Below, one piece after another: positions 36,034 to 45,447 of a DNA stretch of 64,000 nt. This stretch comes from Candidatus Competibacter denitrificans Run_A_D11 (GTDB lineage: Bacteria; Pseudomonadota; Gammaproteobacteria; Competibacterales; Competibacteraceae). The notes beneath the pieces are model-generated. The model made no database searches, was not told the DNA's origin, and saw only the letters and a program-made list of their open reading frames with translations. The position numbers and the translations under genes are program-made. The DNA lies in contig NZ_CBTJ020000020.1 in NCBI RefSeq assembly GCF_001051235.1, positions 186,001 to 250,000 on the forward strand. Reading direction: 5' to 3'. Position 1 is the first letter of the stretch. The number at the start of each line of letters is the position of its first letter.

Positions 36034-36295
36034 TTGCGATACAGACGGCTTTCTCACGCCTTTGTCTGGTATAGAGTAGGGATGCTGGAAGAACACAGCA
36101 GAAACATCTGCTAGTTGTAGGCTATGATTGGCAAGTGTCACACCCCAAAACCAGATTGTTTAATGCGCAACACTGTGAAGATAGGAGCCGGTACTGTAAG
36201 CTTGGCTGATCGCTTACGCTACCGGTCACTCGCACCGGTGCGCCAGAACTGGTATCGGTTTTAACCCGTTTTCTCGCTAATGAGTTTTTGAATCC
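36034..36295. other. intergenic between HIT and metallophosphoesterase genes
   Basis: 262 bases without a convincing gene. A pair of ACCGGT blocks (near 36220 and 36234) and a partial GTAAGC...GCTTAC inverted repeat (about 36197-36217) are present. No strong terminator or promoter could be defined. Confidence 0.35.
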
Positions 36296-37060
36296 ATGCG
36301 GTTGCACATTCTCTCCGACCCGCATATCAATGTCAGTCCGCTCGCAACGCCACAGACTGATGCCGATGTGGTGATTCTGGCAGGAGACATCGCACGTCCT
36401 CAAGAAGCGATTGCTTGGGCAACTACTTTCGCGCAGCCAGTCATTTACGTGGCGGGTAACCACGAGTTTTATGGCGGCAGCCTCAATGGCACCATGCGGG
36501 AATTGAAACGCCTGACCGAAAATACCAGCATCCAGATCCTGGATTGCGACGAAACCGAGATCGGGGGAGTACGGTTTCTGGGCGCAACTCTGTGGAGTGA
36601 TTTCAAGCTGTTCGGTGTGGGTGAACAGTGCGAATGGGCGATGGCGCAAGCGCTGGTTTTCGTGCGTGATTTCAGCCGGATCGATACCGATGAGGTGGGT
36701 GGCCAGCCATTTTCACCTACCGACGCGATTGATCTGTTCGAGCGTCATTCCGCGTGGTTGCAAGCTAAGTTGGCTGAGCCATTTGCCGGGCCAACGGTGG
36801 TGATCACCCATCATGCCCCCTCGCCGAAAAGTCTCCACCCTCGCTTCGCTACAGCGCCATTGAGTGCGTGCTTTGTCTCCGATCTGGAGTACTTGATGGG
36901 CAAAGAGCGCGTCGTGTTATGGGTCCACGGCCATACCCATGATAGCTTCGACTACACTGTGAAAGGGACTCGCGTACTTTGCAATCCGCGCGGCTATGCC
37001 AGAGAAGGGAAGAACGAAAACGCCGCCTTCGATCCAGAGTTGATCGCTGATATCGCTTAG
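36296..37060 (+). CDS. calcineurin-like metallophosphoesterase
   Basis: A 254-residue protein with the two-metal phosphoesterase motifs: SDPHIN near the start (D and H), VILAGDIA, VAGNHEFYGG, VVITHHAPSP and VWVHGHTHDSFDY-like late histidines (VLWVHGHTHDS). The metal ligands look complete. It lacks a signal peptide, so it is cytosolic; the substrate cannot be inferred. The stop codon TAG is directly followed by a sequence resembling the end of an IS5-type element, so its last bases may have been set by that insertion. Confidence 0.87.
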   Translation: MRLHILSDPHINVSPLATPQTDADVVILAGDIARPQEAIAWATTFAQPVIYVAGNHEFYGGSLNGTMRELKRLTENTSIQILDCDETEIGGVRFLGATLWSDFKLFGVGEQCEWAMAQALVFVRDFSRIDTDEVGGQPFSPTDAIDLFERHSAWLQAKLAEPFAGPTVVITHHAPSPKSLHPRFATAPLSACFVSDLEYLMGKERVVLWVHGHTHDSFDYTVKGTRVLCNPRGYAREGKNENAAFDPELIADIA

Positions 37061-37332
37061 AGTCCGTCCCTAAACATATCGAATGAAAATAATACCTTAT
37101 CATGGAAAGGTGTGGGGGCATCCAGAAAAAGAAGCGATATGGATGGTCGAGAATCGGCGGCGGTATAACCGCGATACGCTGCGCTATCCAAGCGATCTGA
37201 TGCCAGAAGAGTGGGGGCTGGGCGAACCGCTGATTCGCCCAGCCAAGCCGGGAGGCAACCGCCGGCGGGTAAATGTACGCGAGGTGATGAACGGGATTTT
37301 GCATGTCCTCTCGGCGGGCTGCCCCTATAGGT
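37061..37332 (+). mobile_element. remnant of an IS5-family element (left end and transposase N-terminus)
   Basis: GAGTCCGTCCCTAAACAT at 37061 resembles an IS5-type terminal repeat. A frame from ATG 37143 gives about 63 residues typical of an IS5-family N-terminal domain (YPSDLMPEEWGLGEPLIRPA, NVREVMNGILHVLSAGCPYR). After CPYR the similarity stops, and the expected continuation with the DDE domain is absent. No right end was found, so this is a dead fragment. Confidence 0.75.
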
Positions 37333-37399
37333 TTCTCTCTTTGGTCAGAAAAATCATCCTGCTTGCTATCTCTCGGCATCAAGGCAAGCGCTTACAATG

Positions 37400-37508
37400 A
37401 GGAAAATTGAACTTAGGATGGCGTGCGTTGGAGCTGAGAGGCCGGTTAAAGGGTCAGGACAAGCAGTAGGTCTTGATCTTAAAGAGCGCCCCAGGGCGCT
37501 CTTTTTTT
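37400..37508 (+). ncRNA. possible small RNA ending at the terminator
   Basis: A TACAAT -10-like box lies at 37393-37398, and a strong terminator ends at 37508 with no protein gene between. This would give a transcript of roughly 100 bases. No -35 box at the right distance was seen and no known RNA family was recognised, so this is only a suggestion. Confidence 0.25.
37481..37508 (+). terminator. rho-independent terminator
   Basis: AAAGAGCGCCC and GGGCGCTCTTT pair in a perfect stem, with a tiny loop, followed by a run of T on the plus strand. It is the clearest intrinsic terminator in the window. No gene ends just before it; only the IS5 remnant and about 80 bases of unknown DNA lie upstream. 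Confidence 0.9.
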
Positions 37509-37677
37509 GCTCTCGACCAAGGCAACGGATTTTATCGGGATTCGGTTGCCCCTATCTGGCGGTTGCGACTCGCTAGTCGAAACCGTAACATCTCTTTTTT
37601 CATGGAGAATCGCCGCTTGGCCCCTCCTCGCCATCCCATCAAGCAAACTTTTTGCCCGAAAACGGAAACCGAATCTC

Positions 37678-39447
37678 ATGCGCAGTCACTATTGCGGCCA
37701 AGTCACCGACGCCCTGCTCGATCAAGATGTTACGCTCTGCGGTTGGGCGCATCGCCGCCGTGACCATGGGGGTGTCATCTTCGTCGATTTGCGTGATCGC
37801 GAGGGGTTGGTGCAGGCGGTGATCGACCCCGACGTGCCGGAAGCCTTCAGCAATGCCGAGCGGGTTCGCAATGAATATGTACTGCGGGTGGTTGGGCGGG
37901 TACGGCGCCGGCCGGCCGGTACGGAAAACCCGAATCTGCCCACGGGTGCGGTCGAAGTTTTGGTCCGTGACCTGGAGATTCTGAACCGCTCGGAACCGTT
38001 GCCGTTTCAATTGGATGATGATGACACCTCGGAGGAGGTGCGGCTGCGCTACCGCTATCTCGACCTACGCCGGCCGGTGATGCAAGAGCGGCTGCGGCTT
38101 CGTACTCGCACAATCAGTGCGCTACGCGGTTTTCTGGACGAGCACGGGTTTATGGATATCGAGACCCCGATGCTGACCAAAGCGACACCGGAGGGCGCCC
38201 GTGATTATTTGGTGCCCAGCCGCACCCATCCCAGCAGTTTCTTCGCGTTGCCGCAGTCACCACAACTGTTCAAGCAATTGCTGATGATGGCCGGAATGGA
38301 TCGGTATTATCAGGTCGCACGCTGTTTCCGCGACGAGGATTTGCGGGCAGATCGGCAACCGGAGTTTACCCAGCTCGACATCGAAACCTCCTTTATGGAT
38401 GAACAGGCCATCACCGATCTGATGGAGGAGATGATCCGGGCGATGTTTGCCAGCGTGTTGGGCGTTGAGTTGCCGAACCCGTTTCCCCGGATGCCTTACG
38501 AGGCTGCCATGCAGCGTTACGGCTCGGACAAGCCGGATTTGCGCATTCCCCTGGAGTTGACCGAACTGTCGGATGTGATGGCGGATGTGGAGTTCAACGT
38601 CTTTGCCGCTGCCGCTCAGGACCCGAAAAGCCGGGTCGCGGCGCTGCGGGTGCCGGATGGCGGCAAGATTCCCCGACGTGAGATTGATGGCTACGGCGAA
38701 TTTGTTGGGCGCTACGGGGCAAAGGGTTTGGCCTATATCAAGGTCAACGATAGTGCAGCCGGCCGCAATGGCTTGCAGTCGCCCATCGTGAAGTTTTTGC
38801 CCGATGAGGTGTTAGCTAAAATCCTGAGCCGTACCGGCGCGGAAAATGGTGATCTGATCTTTTTTGGCGCGGGCACCACCAAAGTGGTTAACGACGCCTT
38901 GGGAGCACTCCGGGTACGGGTCGGCACCGATTTGGGTCTGATGAATCGCGAGTGGGCGCCGCTGTGGGTCGTCAACTTCCCCATGTTCGAATGGGATGAG
39001 CAGGCCGGTCGCTGGAACGCTTTGCATCACCCCTTCACCGCACCGCGTGTCGATGATCCAGCCGAAGTACGGGCCGATCCGGCTGGCTGCCTATCGCGCG
39101 CCTACGATATGGTACTCAACGGCACCGAGATCGGCGGCGGCTCGGTGCGTATTCATCGGCCCGATATGCAAAGCACTGTGTTTGATCTGCTGGGGATCGG
39201 TGCCGAGGAAGCGGCGGCCAAATTCGGGTTTCTGCTGGATGCGTTGAAATTTGGCTGCCCGCCACACGGTGGCCTGGCCTTCGGCTTGGATCGGTTGGTG
39301 ATGTTGATGGCCGGCGCCAAATCAATCCGCGAAGTGATGGCGTTTCCCAAGACCCAAACTGCCGCTTGTTTACTGACCCAAGCACCGGCGCCGGTCACGG
39401 AAGGCCAATTACGCGATCTCAATATCCGCTTGCGCCGCACGCCCTAA
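37678..39447 (+). CDS. aspS: aspartyl-tRNA synthetase
   Basis: A 589-residue class II synthetase; ATG 37678 gives the standard N-terminus ([23 protein letters not shown]). Order: OB-fold anticodon-binding domain (1-105), catalytic core with motif 2 [18 protein letters not shown], the bacterial GAD insertion (about 290-420), and motif 3 [15 protein letters not shown]. The end [10 protein letters not shown] is typical. A long untranslated leader of about 170 bases separates it from the terminator at 37508. aspS-nudB is a common neighbour pair in gammaproteobacteria. Confidence 0.98.
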   Translation: MRSHYCGQVTDALLDQDVTLCGWAHRRRDHGGVIFVDLRDREGLVQAVIDPDVPEAFSNAERVRNEYVLRVVGRVRRRPAGTENPNLPTGAVEVLVRDLEILNRSEPLPFQLDDDDTSEEVRLRYRYLDLRRPVMQERLRLRTRTISALRGFLDEHGFMDIETPMLTKATPEGARDYLVPSRTHPSSFFALPQSPQLFKQLLMMAGMDRYYQVARCFRDEDLRADRQPEFTQLDIETSFMDEQAITDLMEEMIRAMFASVLGVELPNPFPRMPYEAAMQRYGSDKPDLRIPLELTELSDVMADVEFNVFAAAAQDPKSRVAALRVPDGGKIPRREIDGYGEFVGRYGAKGLAYIKVNDSAAGRNGLQSPIVKFLPDEVLAKILSRTGAENGDLIFFGAGTTKVVNDALGALRVRVGTDLGLMNREWAPLWVVNFPMFEWDEQAGRWNALHHPFTAPRVDDPAEVRADPAGCLSRAYDMVLNGTEIGGGSVRIHRPDMQSTVFDLLGIGAEEAAAKFGFLLDALKFGCPPHGGLAFGLDRLVMLMAGAKSIREVMAFPKTQTAACLLTQAPAPVTEGQLRDLNIRLRRTP

Positions 39448-39454
39448 ACTAACG

Positions 39455-39934
39455 GTGGATGAAAGTCCCGCATTTCCAACCTTTGGCTCGTCAGCCAAGG
39501 TCGCTCCCCGCTATAAACGGCCGGAGTCCGTTCTGGTGGTGGTCTATACCATTTCCGGTGATGTGTTGCTGTTACGCCGCCGTCAGCCCGCCGATTTCTG
39601 GCAATCGGTCACCGGTAGCCTGCATTGGGAGGAAACCGACCCGCTGATAACGGCACGGCGGGAATTGTATGAGGAAACCGGGTTGGACGATGCGGTCACA
39701 GTGGTAGCTTGCGGCATTGTCAATCGCTTTCCGATTCTGCCGCCCTGGCGGAATCGTTACGCCCCCGATGTGACCGAGAATATCGAACATGTGTTCCGGG
39801 TCGAGTTAACGGAGCGCTGCACCATCCTGTTAAATCCTGATGAGCACAGCGAATTAGTGTGGCTGCCACGCGCGGCGGCGGCCCATTGCGTGAGTTCCTG
39901 GACCAACCGGGAGGCGATCTTGCAGTTACCATGA
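39455..39934 (+). CDS. nudB: dihydroneopterin triphosphate diphosphatase
   Basis: NudB removes pyrophosphate from dihydroneopterin triphosphate in folate synthesis. The 159 residues carry RPESVLVVVYT, WQSVTGSLHW-EE and the Nudix box (near GSLHWEETDPLITARRELYEETGL), with the REL-EET core intact. GTG 39455 is the assumed start; no strong ribosome site is visible. It lies 7 bases after aspS and overlaps mprF by 4 bases (ATGA). The folA gene later in the run is also a folate enzyme. Confidence 0.92.
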   Translation: MDESPAFPTFGSSAKVAPRYKRPESVLVVVYTISGDVLLLRRRQPADFWQSVTGSLHWEETDPLITARRELYEETGLDDAVTVVACGIVNRFPILPPWRNRYAPDVTENIEHVFRVELTERCTILLNPDEHSELVWLPRAAAAHCVSSWTNREAILQLP

Positions 39935-42489
39935 AAGCGCTCATCGCCCGTGTCGCGGGGCCGGCCATCGGTTTGGGGTTATTCGCGATGGCGCTGTGGG
40001 CACTCCATCAGGCGTTGGCCGACTACCGCTATCAGGATGTAACGGCCTATTTGGGGCGGTTGCCGCTGTTGAACCTCGCTACGGCACTGGCGGCTACGGC
40101 GCTCAGCTATCTGGTCACCACCGGGTATGATTGGCTCGCGCTGCGTTATATTCGCCGGCCGCTGCCTTGGCGCCAGTTTGGCTTCGCCGCATTGCTCAGC
40201 TATGCCTTCAGCAATTCGGTAGGGCTATCGGTGTTGACCTCCAGCTCACTGCGTTACCGTTTGTATTCGAGCTGGGGCCTGACGACGGTGGAAATCGCCA
40301 AAATCGTCATGTTCACCACGCTCACCTTATGGCTGGGCATTCTGACCATCGGTGGCGCGATCCTGGCATTGAACCCGCTGGATTTGGCTACGATCCCTTA
40401 TCTGGTTTTGGATAGCCGCTGGCTGGGTACGCTGCTGCTGACACCACCCGTGCTTTATGTGTTGCTTGGCGTGTTGCGGCGGCGACCGATTCCGCTAGAT
40501 CCGTGGGCATTGCCGATGGTCCGTCCACGCTTGGCCTTGCCGCAAATCATGGTGGGAGCGCTCGATTGGGTGATGGCGAGCGTGGTGCTGTATGCCTTAT
40601 TGCCGCCGGGTGTCGATGCCGGATTCGGCCGGATACTTGGCATCTTTCTGGTGGCCCAGCTTGTTGGTTTGCTCAGCCATGTGCCGGGTGGTCTGGGCGT
40701 GTTCGAGTCCCTGATCTTGCTGTTGCTGCGCGATCAGGTCCCGTCGGCGGATTTGTTCGGCGCGCTCCTGGCCTATCGTTCAATCTACTATCTGTTGCCT
40801 TTAGGCTTGGCGGCGATCACGCTCGGTGCCTACGAATTGCGCCATCAGCGGGAGCGGGTACTGTGGTTGCCGCGCATGGTGGGGCCGTGGGTGCCGGTCT
40901 TATTGCCGCATGTCGTCGCGTTCCTGGCGTTAATCAGCGGCGCGGTGCTGTTGGTTTCAGCCGCGACTCCAGCGGTGCAAGCGCGCTTAGATTGGCTGGA
41001 AGATTTGCTGCCGCTGTCGGTGCTGGAAGTTTCGCATTTTGCCAGCAGCTTGATTGGGATGAGTTTGTTGTTGCTCGCACGCGGTTTGCAACGCCGGCTG
41101 GATGCCGCTTGGTTGCTAGCGGTCATTCTTCTTGCCACCGGCATCGTCGCTTCGCTGTTGAAAGGTGGCGATTATGAAGAGGCGGTCATTCTGGCGTTTT
41201 TGCTGGCCGGTTTGCTACCCTCGCGGCGGCAATTCTATCGCCGGGCATCACTCTTCGGTGAGCGGTTTACGGCGGGCTGGCTAGCAACCATCGCTTTGGT
41301 GCTCATCTCGTCGATCTGGTTGGGTGTTTTCTCCTACAAGCATCTGGAGTATTCGCATTCGCTGTGGTGGGCCTTTAGCTTTAGTGGCGAAGGCGAGGCG
41401 CCGCGCTTTTTACGTGCCATGGTGGGGGCGCTGGGAGTAGCGCTATTCTTTGGGGTTGCGAAGTTACTGCGACCAGCCGTGTTCGAACCAACCCTGCCGA
41501 CGCCTGATGAGCTTGCCCAAGCCCGCACGATGGTTGCAGCGTTCCCGCACAGCTACGCTCACTTGGCGCTGCTGGGCGACAAGGCCCTGCTGTTTGCTCC
41601 AGGTCACGATGCGTTCCTGATGTACGGTGTGGCGGGTCGGACCTGGGTGGCAATGGGCGATCCAGTGGCTTTTCGTGAGGAGGATCGCCGGGAATTAGCC
41701 TGGGAATTTCGCACACTGTGCGAACGCCATGATGGTTGGCCGGTGTTTTATCAGGTACGCCCCGACAATCTGGGGCTGTATGTGGAACTGGGCTTGACCT
41801 TATTGAAATTTGGTGAGGAAGCGCGAGTCCGCTTGGCTGATTTCTCGCTCGATGGCAAAGCGCGCAAAACCATGCGCAACAACGTCAACCGGTTGGAGCG
41901 GGAAGGCTACCGTTTCGAGGTTATCGAACCTGCCGCCGTGCCCGCGTTGCTGCCACAGCTACGCCAGCTTTCCGATGCCTGGCTCAGTGCTAAAAACAGC
42001 CGGGAAAAGGGTTTTTCGCTGGGATTTTTCAACGAAGACTATGTGTGCAGTGGTGCGGTTGCCGTCGTCTGGCACGCTGCACAGGCGGTGGCATTCGCCA
42101 ATCTCTGGCAAGCGGGCGGCTGTGAACTGTCGGTGGATTTGATGCGTTATCCACCGGACAGCCCGAACGGTTTGATGGATTATCTGTTCATCCAAACGAT
42201 GCTGTGGGGCCGAGCGCAGGGTTACGAGTGGTTCAACTTGGGAATGGCGCCGTTGGCTGGGTTACAAAACCGTAGCTTCGCGCCATTGTGGAACCGGTTT
42301 GGGGCGCTGGTGTTTGGCGGTGGCGAGACGTTTTACAATTTTCGCGGGCTTCATCAATACAAAGATAAATTTTCTCCTGAGTGGGAAGCCCGCTATTTGG
42401 CGGCGCCGGGCGGCTTGATTTTGCCGCGGGTGCTGAGCGATTTGACGGCGTTGATCGCCGGTGGTTTTCGAGGCGTGATCGGAAAATAA
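39931..42489 (+). CDS. mprF: bifunctional aminoacyl-phosphatidylglycerol synthase/flippase
   Basis: An 852-residue MprF. The first 500 residues are a multi-helix flippase region (FAALLSYAFSNSVGLSVLTSSSLRYRLYS, VGLLSHVPGGLGVFESLILLLLRDQ), followed by a second membrane part and a cytosolic DUF2156/GNAT-like transferase (FMYGVAGRTWVAMGDPV, KTMRNNVNRLEREGYRFEV, GLMDYLFIQTMLWGRAQGYEWFNLGMAPL). It moves lysine or alanine from aminoacyl-tRNA to phosphatidylglycerol and flips the product, giving cationic lipid and resistance to antimicrobial peptides. The amino acid used cannot be read from sequence. It is coupled to nudB and directly followed by acvB. Confidence 0.93.
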   Translation: MKALIARVAGPAIGLGLFAMALWALHQALADYRYQDVTAYLGRLPLLNLATALAATALSYLVTTGYDWLALRYIRRPLPWRQFGFAALLSYAFSNSVGLSVLTSSSLRYRLYSSWGLTTVEIAKIVMFTTLTLWLGILTIGGAILALNPLDLATIPYLVLDSRWLGTLLLTPPVLYVLLGVLRRRPIPLDPWALPMVRPRLALPQIMVGALDWVMASVVLYALLPPGVDAGFGRILGIFLVAQLVGLLSHVPGGLGVFESLILLLLRDQVPSADLFGALLAYRSIYYLLPLGLAAITLGAYELRHQRERVLWLPRMVGPWVPVLLPHVVAFLALISGAVLLVSAATPAVQARLDWLEDLLPLSVLEVSHFASSLIGMSLLLLARGLQRRLDAAWLLAVILLATGIVASLLKGGDYEEAVILAFLLAGLLPSRRQFYRRASLFGERFTAGWLATIALVLISSIWLGVFSYKHLEYSHSLWWAFSFSGEGEAPRFLRAMVGALGVALFFGVAKLLRPAVFEPTLPTPDELAQARTMVAAFPHSYAHLALLGDKALLFAPGHDAFLMYGVAGRTWVAMGDPVAFREEDRRELAWEFRTLCERHDGWPVFYQVRPDNLGLYVELGLTLLKFGEEARVRLADFSLDGKARKTMRNNVNRLEREGYRFEVIEPAAVPALLPQLRQLSDAWLSAKNSREKGFSLGFFNEDYVCSGAVAVVWHAAQAVAFANLWQAGGCELSVDLMRYPPDSPNGLMDYLFIQTMLWGRAQGYEWFNLGMAPLAGLQNRSFAPLWNRFGALVFGGGETFYNFRGLHQYKDKFSPEWEARYLAAPGGLILPRVLSDLTALIAGGFRGVIGK

Positions 42490-42506
42490 CAATGAGAGAG
42501 CAGCCG

Positions 42507-44105
42507 ATGCCTAAATGGTCACTGATGTTAGGTTTAGTTGCCGCTATAGCGGGTGCTCCCGTGTGGGCGGAGCTGGTCGAGGAAACGCTCGACGAGCCTG
42601 GTTTCGGCAAGCTGGCGATTTACCAGGGTAGCGATGAACCGAAAGGCGTTGCTCTGCTGGCTGCCGGGTCGGGGGGTTGGAAACCGGAGATGGCCGCTGT
42701 GGCCAGGGAAATCGCCAAACTCGATTATGTGGTGGCGGGCATCAATCTGGACGACTATGTAGCCCGGCTTGACCGGTCGGAGGCGACATGTGCCGATCTT
42801 GCGGGCGATCTCGACCGACTTAATCGGCTCATCGAGCAGCGCTACCCTATCGCCACTCATCAGCCCCCAATTCTGGTCGGTGTTGGCGCCGGGGCGGCTT
42901 TGACCTACGCGGCGCTGGTCCAGGCATCGAATGATCGGTTTCACGCTGGTGTGAGCGTGGATTTCTGCCCAGAACTGGCTTTGCACAAGCCACTATGCCA
43001 GGGCGCGAATAACCTGGACGGCGCCAAGGTGACCGATAACAAAAGCTTGTCGTTGCTGCCGGTGGCTCGGCTGCCTACCACCTGGTTCGTCTTTCAAAAT
43101 CGGCCAACCTGCGATGCTGCCATAGCGAGCCAATTCGTCAAATCGGTCCAATTGGCGCGTTGGTCCGAGGTCGCCGGTACGGAAGGGGTCAAGAGCTGGC
43201 TGCCGCAAGTGACGGCCTTGATGCAATGGCTTGATCCCAGCATCGTCAGACAAGTGCAACCGGACGCGAATGTCGTGGGCGTGCCGCTGACCGAAGTTCC
43301 GGTACCTGCGGGCGCTGAGCGGCCGCAATTGGCGGTGATGCTATCAGGCGATGGCGGCTGGGCGCTGCTTGACCGGGCGGTCACGGCGGAACTGGCCAAG
43401 AACGGCTTGCCAACCATCGGGTGGGACTCGCTCAGTTACTTCTGGAAAGCGCGTCAGCCGGATGAAGTGGCGCTGGATTTGGAACGGGCGTTACGCTATT
43501 ACCTGGCGAGTTGGAAAAAAGAGCGCATCGTCCTGATCGGCTATTCATTCGGGGCCGATGTATTACCGGCGGTTATCAACCGTTTACCGCAAAGCTTGCG
43601 GGAAAAGATTGAGCTGGTGGTTTTTCTTGGCCTCTCCACGCACGCGGCCTTTGAATTCAATTTGCGCAATTGGATTAGTGACGCACCCGCAGCAGGGGAT
43701 CAACCGGTTCGCCCGGAAGTAGAAAAATTGAAAGAACTGAAGCGTTTGTGCATCTACGGAACTGAGGAAGACGATGCCCTCTGCCCGAAGCTTGCCGATA
43801 TAGGTGTTATCACTAACCCCATGCCAGGCGATCATCACTTTGACGAAGACTATCCCGGGGTGGCGAAGCGGATTCTCGATCAGCTCCCCACGGTGAAGAC
43901 GGTTCAAGCGCCCGTAGCCGCCGCCGCGCCGACCCCTGGCCCGGTAGGCCCACCACCGTTTATGCAACCAAACCAGCCAACTCAACCAACCCAGGCACCA
44001 CAACCCACCAGCCAGCCGATTCAACCGGCTCAACCGGCTCAACCGGCTCAACCGGCCCAGCCGACCCAGCCGGCCCAAGCACCACAACCACCGACGCCCC
44101 GTTAA
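42507..44105 (+). CDS. acvB: AcvB/VirJ-family serine hydrolase (aminoacyl-PG hydrolase) with Pro/Gln-rich tail
   Basis: A 532-residue exported protein (signal peptide MPKWSLMLGLVAAIAGAPVWA; an in-frame ATG at 42492 is possible). It has the two-part VirJ/AcvB layout: an N-terminal alpha/beta-like part (LLAAGSGGWKPEMAAVAREI) and a C-terminal hydrolase part (MLSGDGGWALLDRAVTAELA, nucleophile Ser in IGYSFGADVLP, DHHFDEDYPGVA at the end). In Agrobacterium AcvB hydrolyses lysyl-phosphatidylglycerol and sits with the MprF-like lpiA; the same pairing here gives synthesis plus turnover. The last 60 residues are repeats of QPAQP and QPT type. Confidence 0.87.
   Translation: MPKWSLMLGLVAAIAGAPVWAELVEETLDEPGFGKLAIYQGSDEPKGVALLAAGSGGWKPEMAAVAREIAKLDYVVAGINLDDYVARLDRSEATCADLAGDLDRLNRLIEQRYPIATHQPPILVGVGAGAALTYAALVQASNDRFHAGVSVDFCPELALHKPLCQGANNLDGAKVTDNKSLSLLPVARLPTTWFVFQNRPTCDAAIASQFVKSVQLARWSEVAGTEGVKSWLPQVTALMQWLDPSIVRQVQPDANVVGVPLTEVPVPAGAERPQLAVMLSGDGGWALLDRAVTAELAKNGLPTIGWDSLSYFWKARQPDEVALDLERALRYYLASWKKERIVLIGYSFGADVLPAVINRLPQSLREKIELVVFLGLSTHAAFEFNLRNWISDAPAAGDQPVRPEVEKLKELKRLCIYGTEEDDALCPKLADIGVITNPMPGDHHFDEDYPGVAKRILDQLPTVKTVQAPVAAAAPTPGPVGPPPFMQPNQPTQPTQAPQPTSQPIQPAQPAQPAQPAQPTQPAQAPQPPTPR
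43975..44100 (+). repeat. low-complexity Pro/Gln/Ala/Thr repeats in the acvB tail
   Basis: Repeated short units such as CTCAACCGG (three or four in tandem near 44030-44060) encode QPAQPAQPAQPAQ and QPTQP. The tail is not part of the hydrolase fold and could span the periplasm or interact with the cell wall. Slippage could change its length between strains. Confidence 0.85.
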
Positions 44106-44106
44106 T

Positions 44107-44940
44107 ATGGCGATTTATGCAATTGGTGATATTCAAGGCTGTTACGACCCACTGCGGCGCTTGCTGGATGCCATGCGGTTCGATCCCGCCACTGATACGC
44201 TGTGGCTGGTCGGGGATTTAATCAACCGGGGTCCGCAGTCGGTGGAGGTGTTGCGCTTCGTGCGGAGTTTGGGAGCGCGGGCAGTCGCCGTGTTGGGCAA
44301 TCACGACCTGACCTTGCTTGCGGTAGCGGCCGGTCATGTCAAACCGAAACGAAAAGATACGTTTCACTCCATTCTTGACGCACCCGATCATGAGGAACTG
44401 CTGGCTTGGCTGCGCCATCGCCCGCTGTTGCATCACGATGCTTTGCTTGGCTTTACCATGATCCATGCCGGATTGCCGCCACAATGGGATTTAGCCTTGG
44501 CGCAACGCTGTGCTAGCGCAGTTGAAGCGACGCTGCAAGGGGCCGATTGCAACGCCTTTCTAAAGGAAATGTTTGGCAGCGAACCCGCGCGCTGGCGGGA
44601 TGATCTGGCCGGTTATGACCGGTTGCGCTTCACGGTCAACGCCTTGACGCGGATGCGATTTTGCACGGCGGACGGCAAATTGTCCTTTAGCGAGAAAGGC
44701 GCTCCCGGCTGCCAAACCTTGGGCTTAATCCCCTGGTTCGCGGTGCCCGGTCGCCGTAGCGCTGATCTCAATATCGTCTTCGGCCATTGGGCGGCGCTCG
44801 GCTACTATCGGGCGGCGGGCATTTTTGCGCTGGATAGCGGCTGCGTCTGGGGCAACCGCTTGACCGCGATCCGCCTGGATGAAGCCGGCATTCCAGCCTG
44901 GAGTGTTCCGGCGGTTAGCAGCGCATCCGCTCTCACATGA
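44107..44940 (+). CDS. apaH: bis(5'-nucleosyl)-tetraphosphatase (symmetrical)
   Basis: ApaH splits Ap4A into two ADP. The 277 residues carry AIYAIGDIQGCYDPLRRLLD, VGDLINRGPQSVEVLRFV, VLGNHDLTLLA, IHAGLPPQWD and the late FGHWAALG, which together are the PPP-type metallophosphatase motifs and the ApaH length. It begins one base after the acvB stop and overlaps folA by 4 bases. apaH-folA neighbours are common in gammaproteobacteria. Confidence 0.97.
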   Translation: MAIYAIGDIQGCYDPLRRLLDAMRFDPATDTLWLVGDLINRGPQSVEVLRFVRSLGARAVAVLGNHDLTLLAVAAGHVKPKRKDTFHSILDAPDHEELLAWLRHRPLLHHDALLGFTMIHAGLPPQWDLALAQRCASAVEATLQGADCNAFLKEMFGSEPARWRDDLAGYDRLRFTVNALTRMRFCTADGKLSFSEKGAPGCQTLGLIPWFAVPGRRSADLNIVFGHWAALGYYRAAGIFALDSGCVWGNRLTAIRLDEAGIPAWSVPAVSSASALT

Positions 44941-45434
44941 CGCCGCAATTGAGCCTGGTCGCCGCGCTCGCTCGGAATGGGGTCATCGGGCGGGATAATC
45001 GCTTGCCGTGGCATTTGCCCGCCGATTTGCGCTTCTTCAAGCAAACCACGATGGGCAAGCCGCTGCTGATGGGCCGACGCACCTGGGAATCCATCGGTCG
45101 GCCGCTGCCTGGCCGACCAATGATTGTGCTAACCGATGATCGGCGTTATCACGCGGCAGGCTGCACAGTGGTTCATTCATTGGCCGAGGCGCTGACGGCA
45201 GCGGGCGCGGTGCCAGAAATTATGGTGATCGGCGGCGCAATCCTGTTTCAGCAGACTTTGCCACTGGCGAAACGCCTGTATCTGACCCAGGTGGAAGCGG
45301 ACGTACCCGGCGATACCTGGTTTCCAGACTGGAACCCGGCGGAATGGGCATTGGTTTGGGAAGACGCGCATCCCGCTGATGAAAAACACACCTGGCCGTT
45401 CCGGTTTCAGCGCTGGGAACGGCTGGATCGGTAA
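44937..45434 (+). CDS. folA: dihydrofolate reductase
   Basis: A 165-residue type I DHFR: LSLVAALARNGVIGRDNRLPWHLPADLRFFK, LLMGRRTWESIGRPLPGRP, IMVIGGAILFQ and YLTQVEADVPGDTWFP, with the catalytic acid in the LPADL segment (Asp after WHLPA). Its ATG overlaps the apaH stop (ATGA). It is the end of the aspS-to-folA run; the next genes are on the other strand. Confidence 0.97.
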   Translation: MTPQLSLVAALARNGVIGRDNRLPWHLPADLRFFKQTTMGKPLLMGRRTWESIGRPLPGRPMIVLTDDRRYHAAGCTVVHSLAEALTAAGAVPEIMVIGGAILFQQTLPLAKRLYLTQVEADVPGDTWFPDWNPAEWALVWEDAHPADEKHTWPFRFQRWERLDR

Positions 45435-45447
45435 CGGCGGGTGCCTG

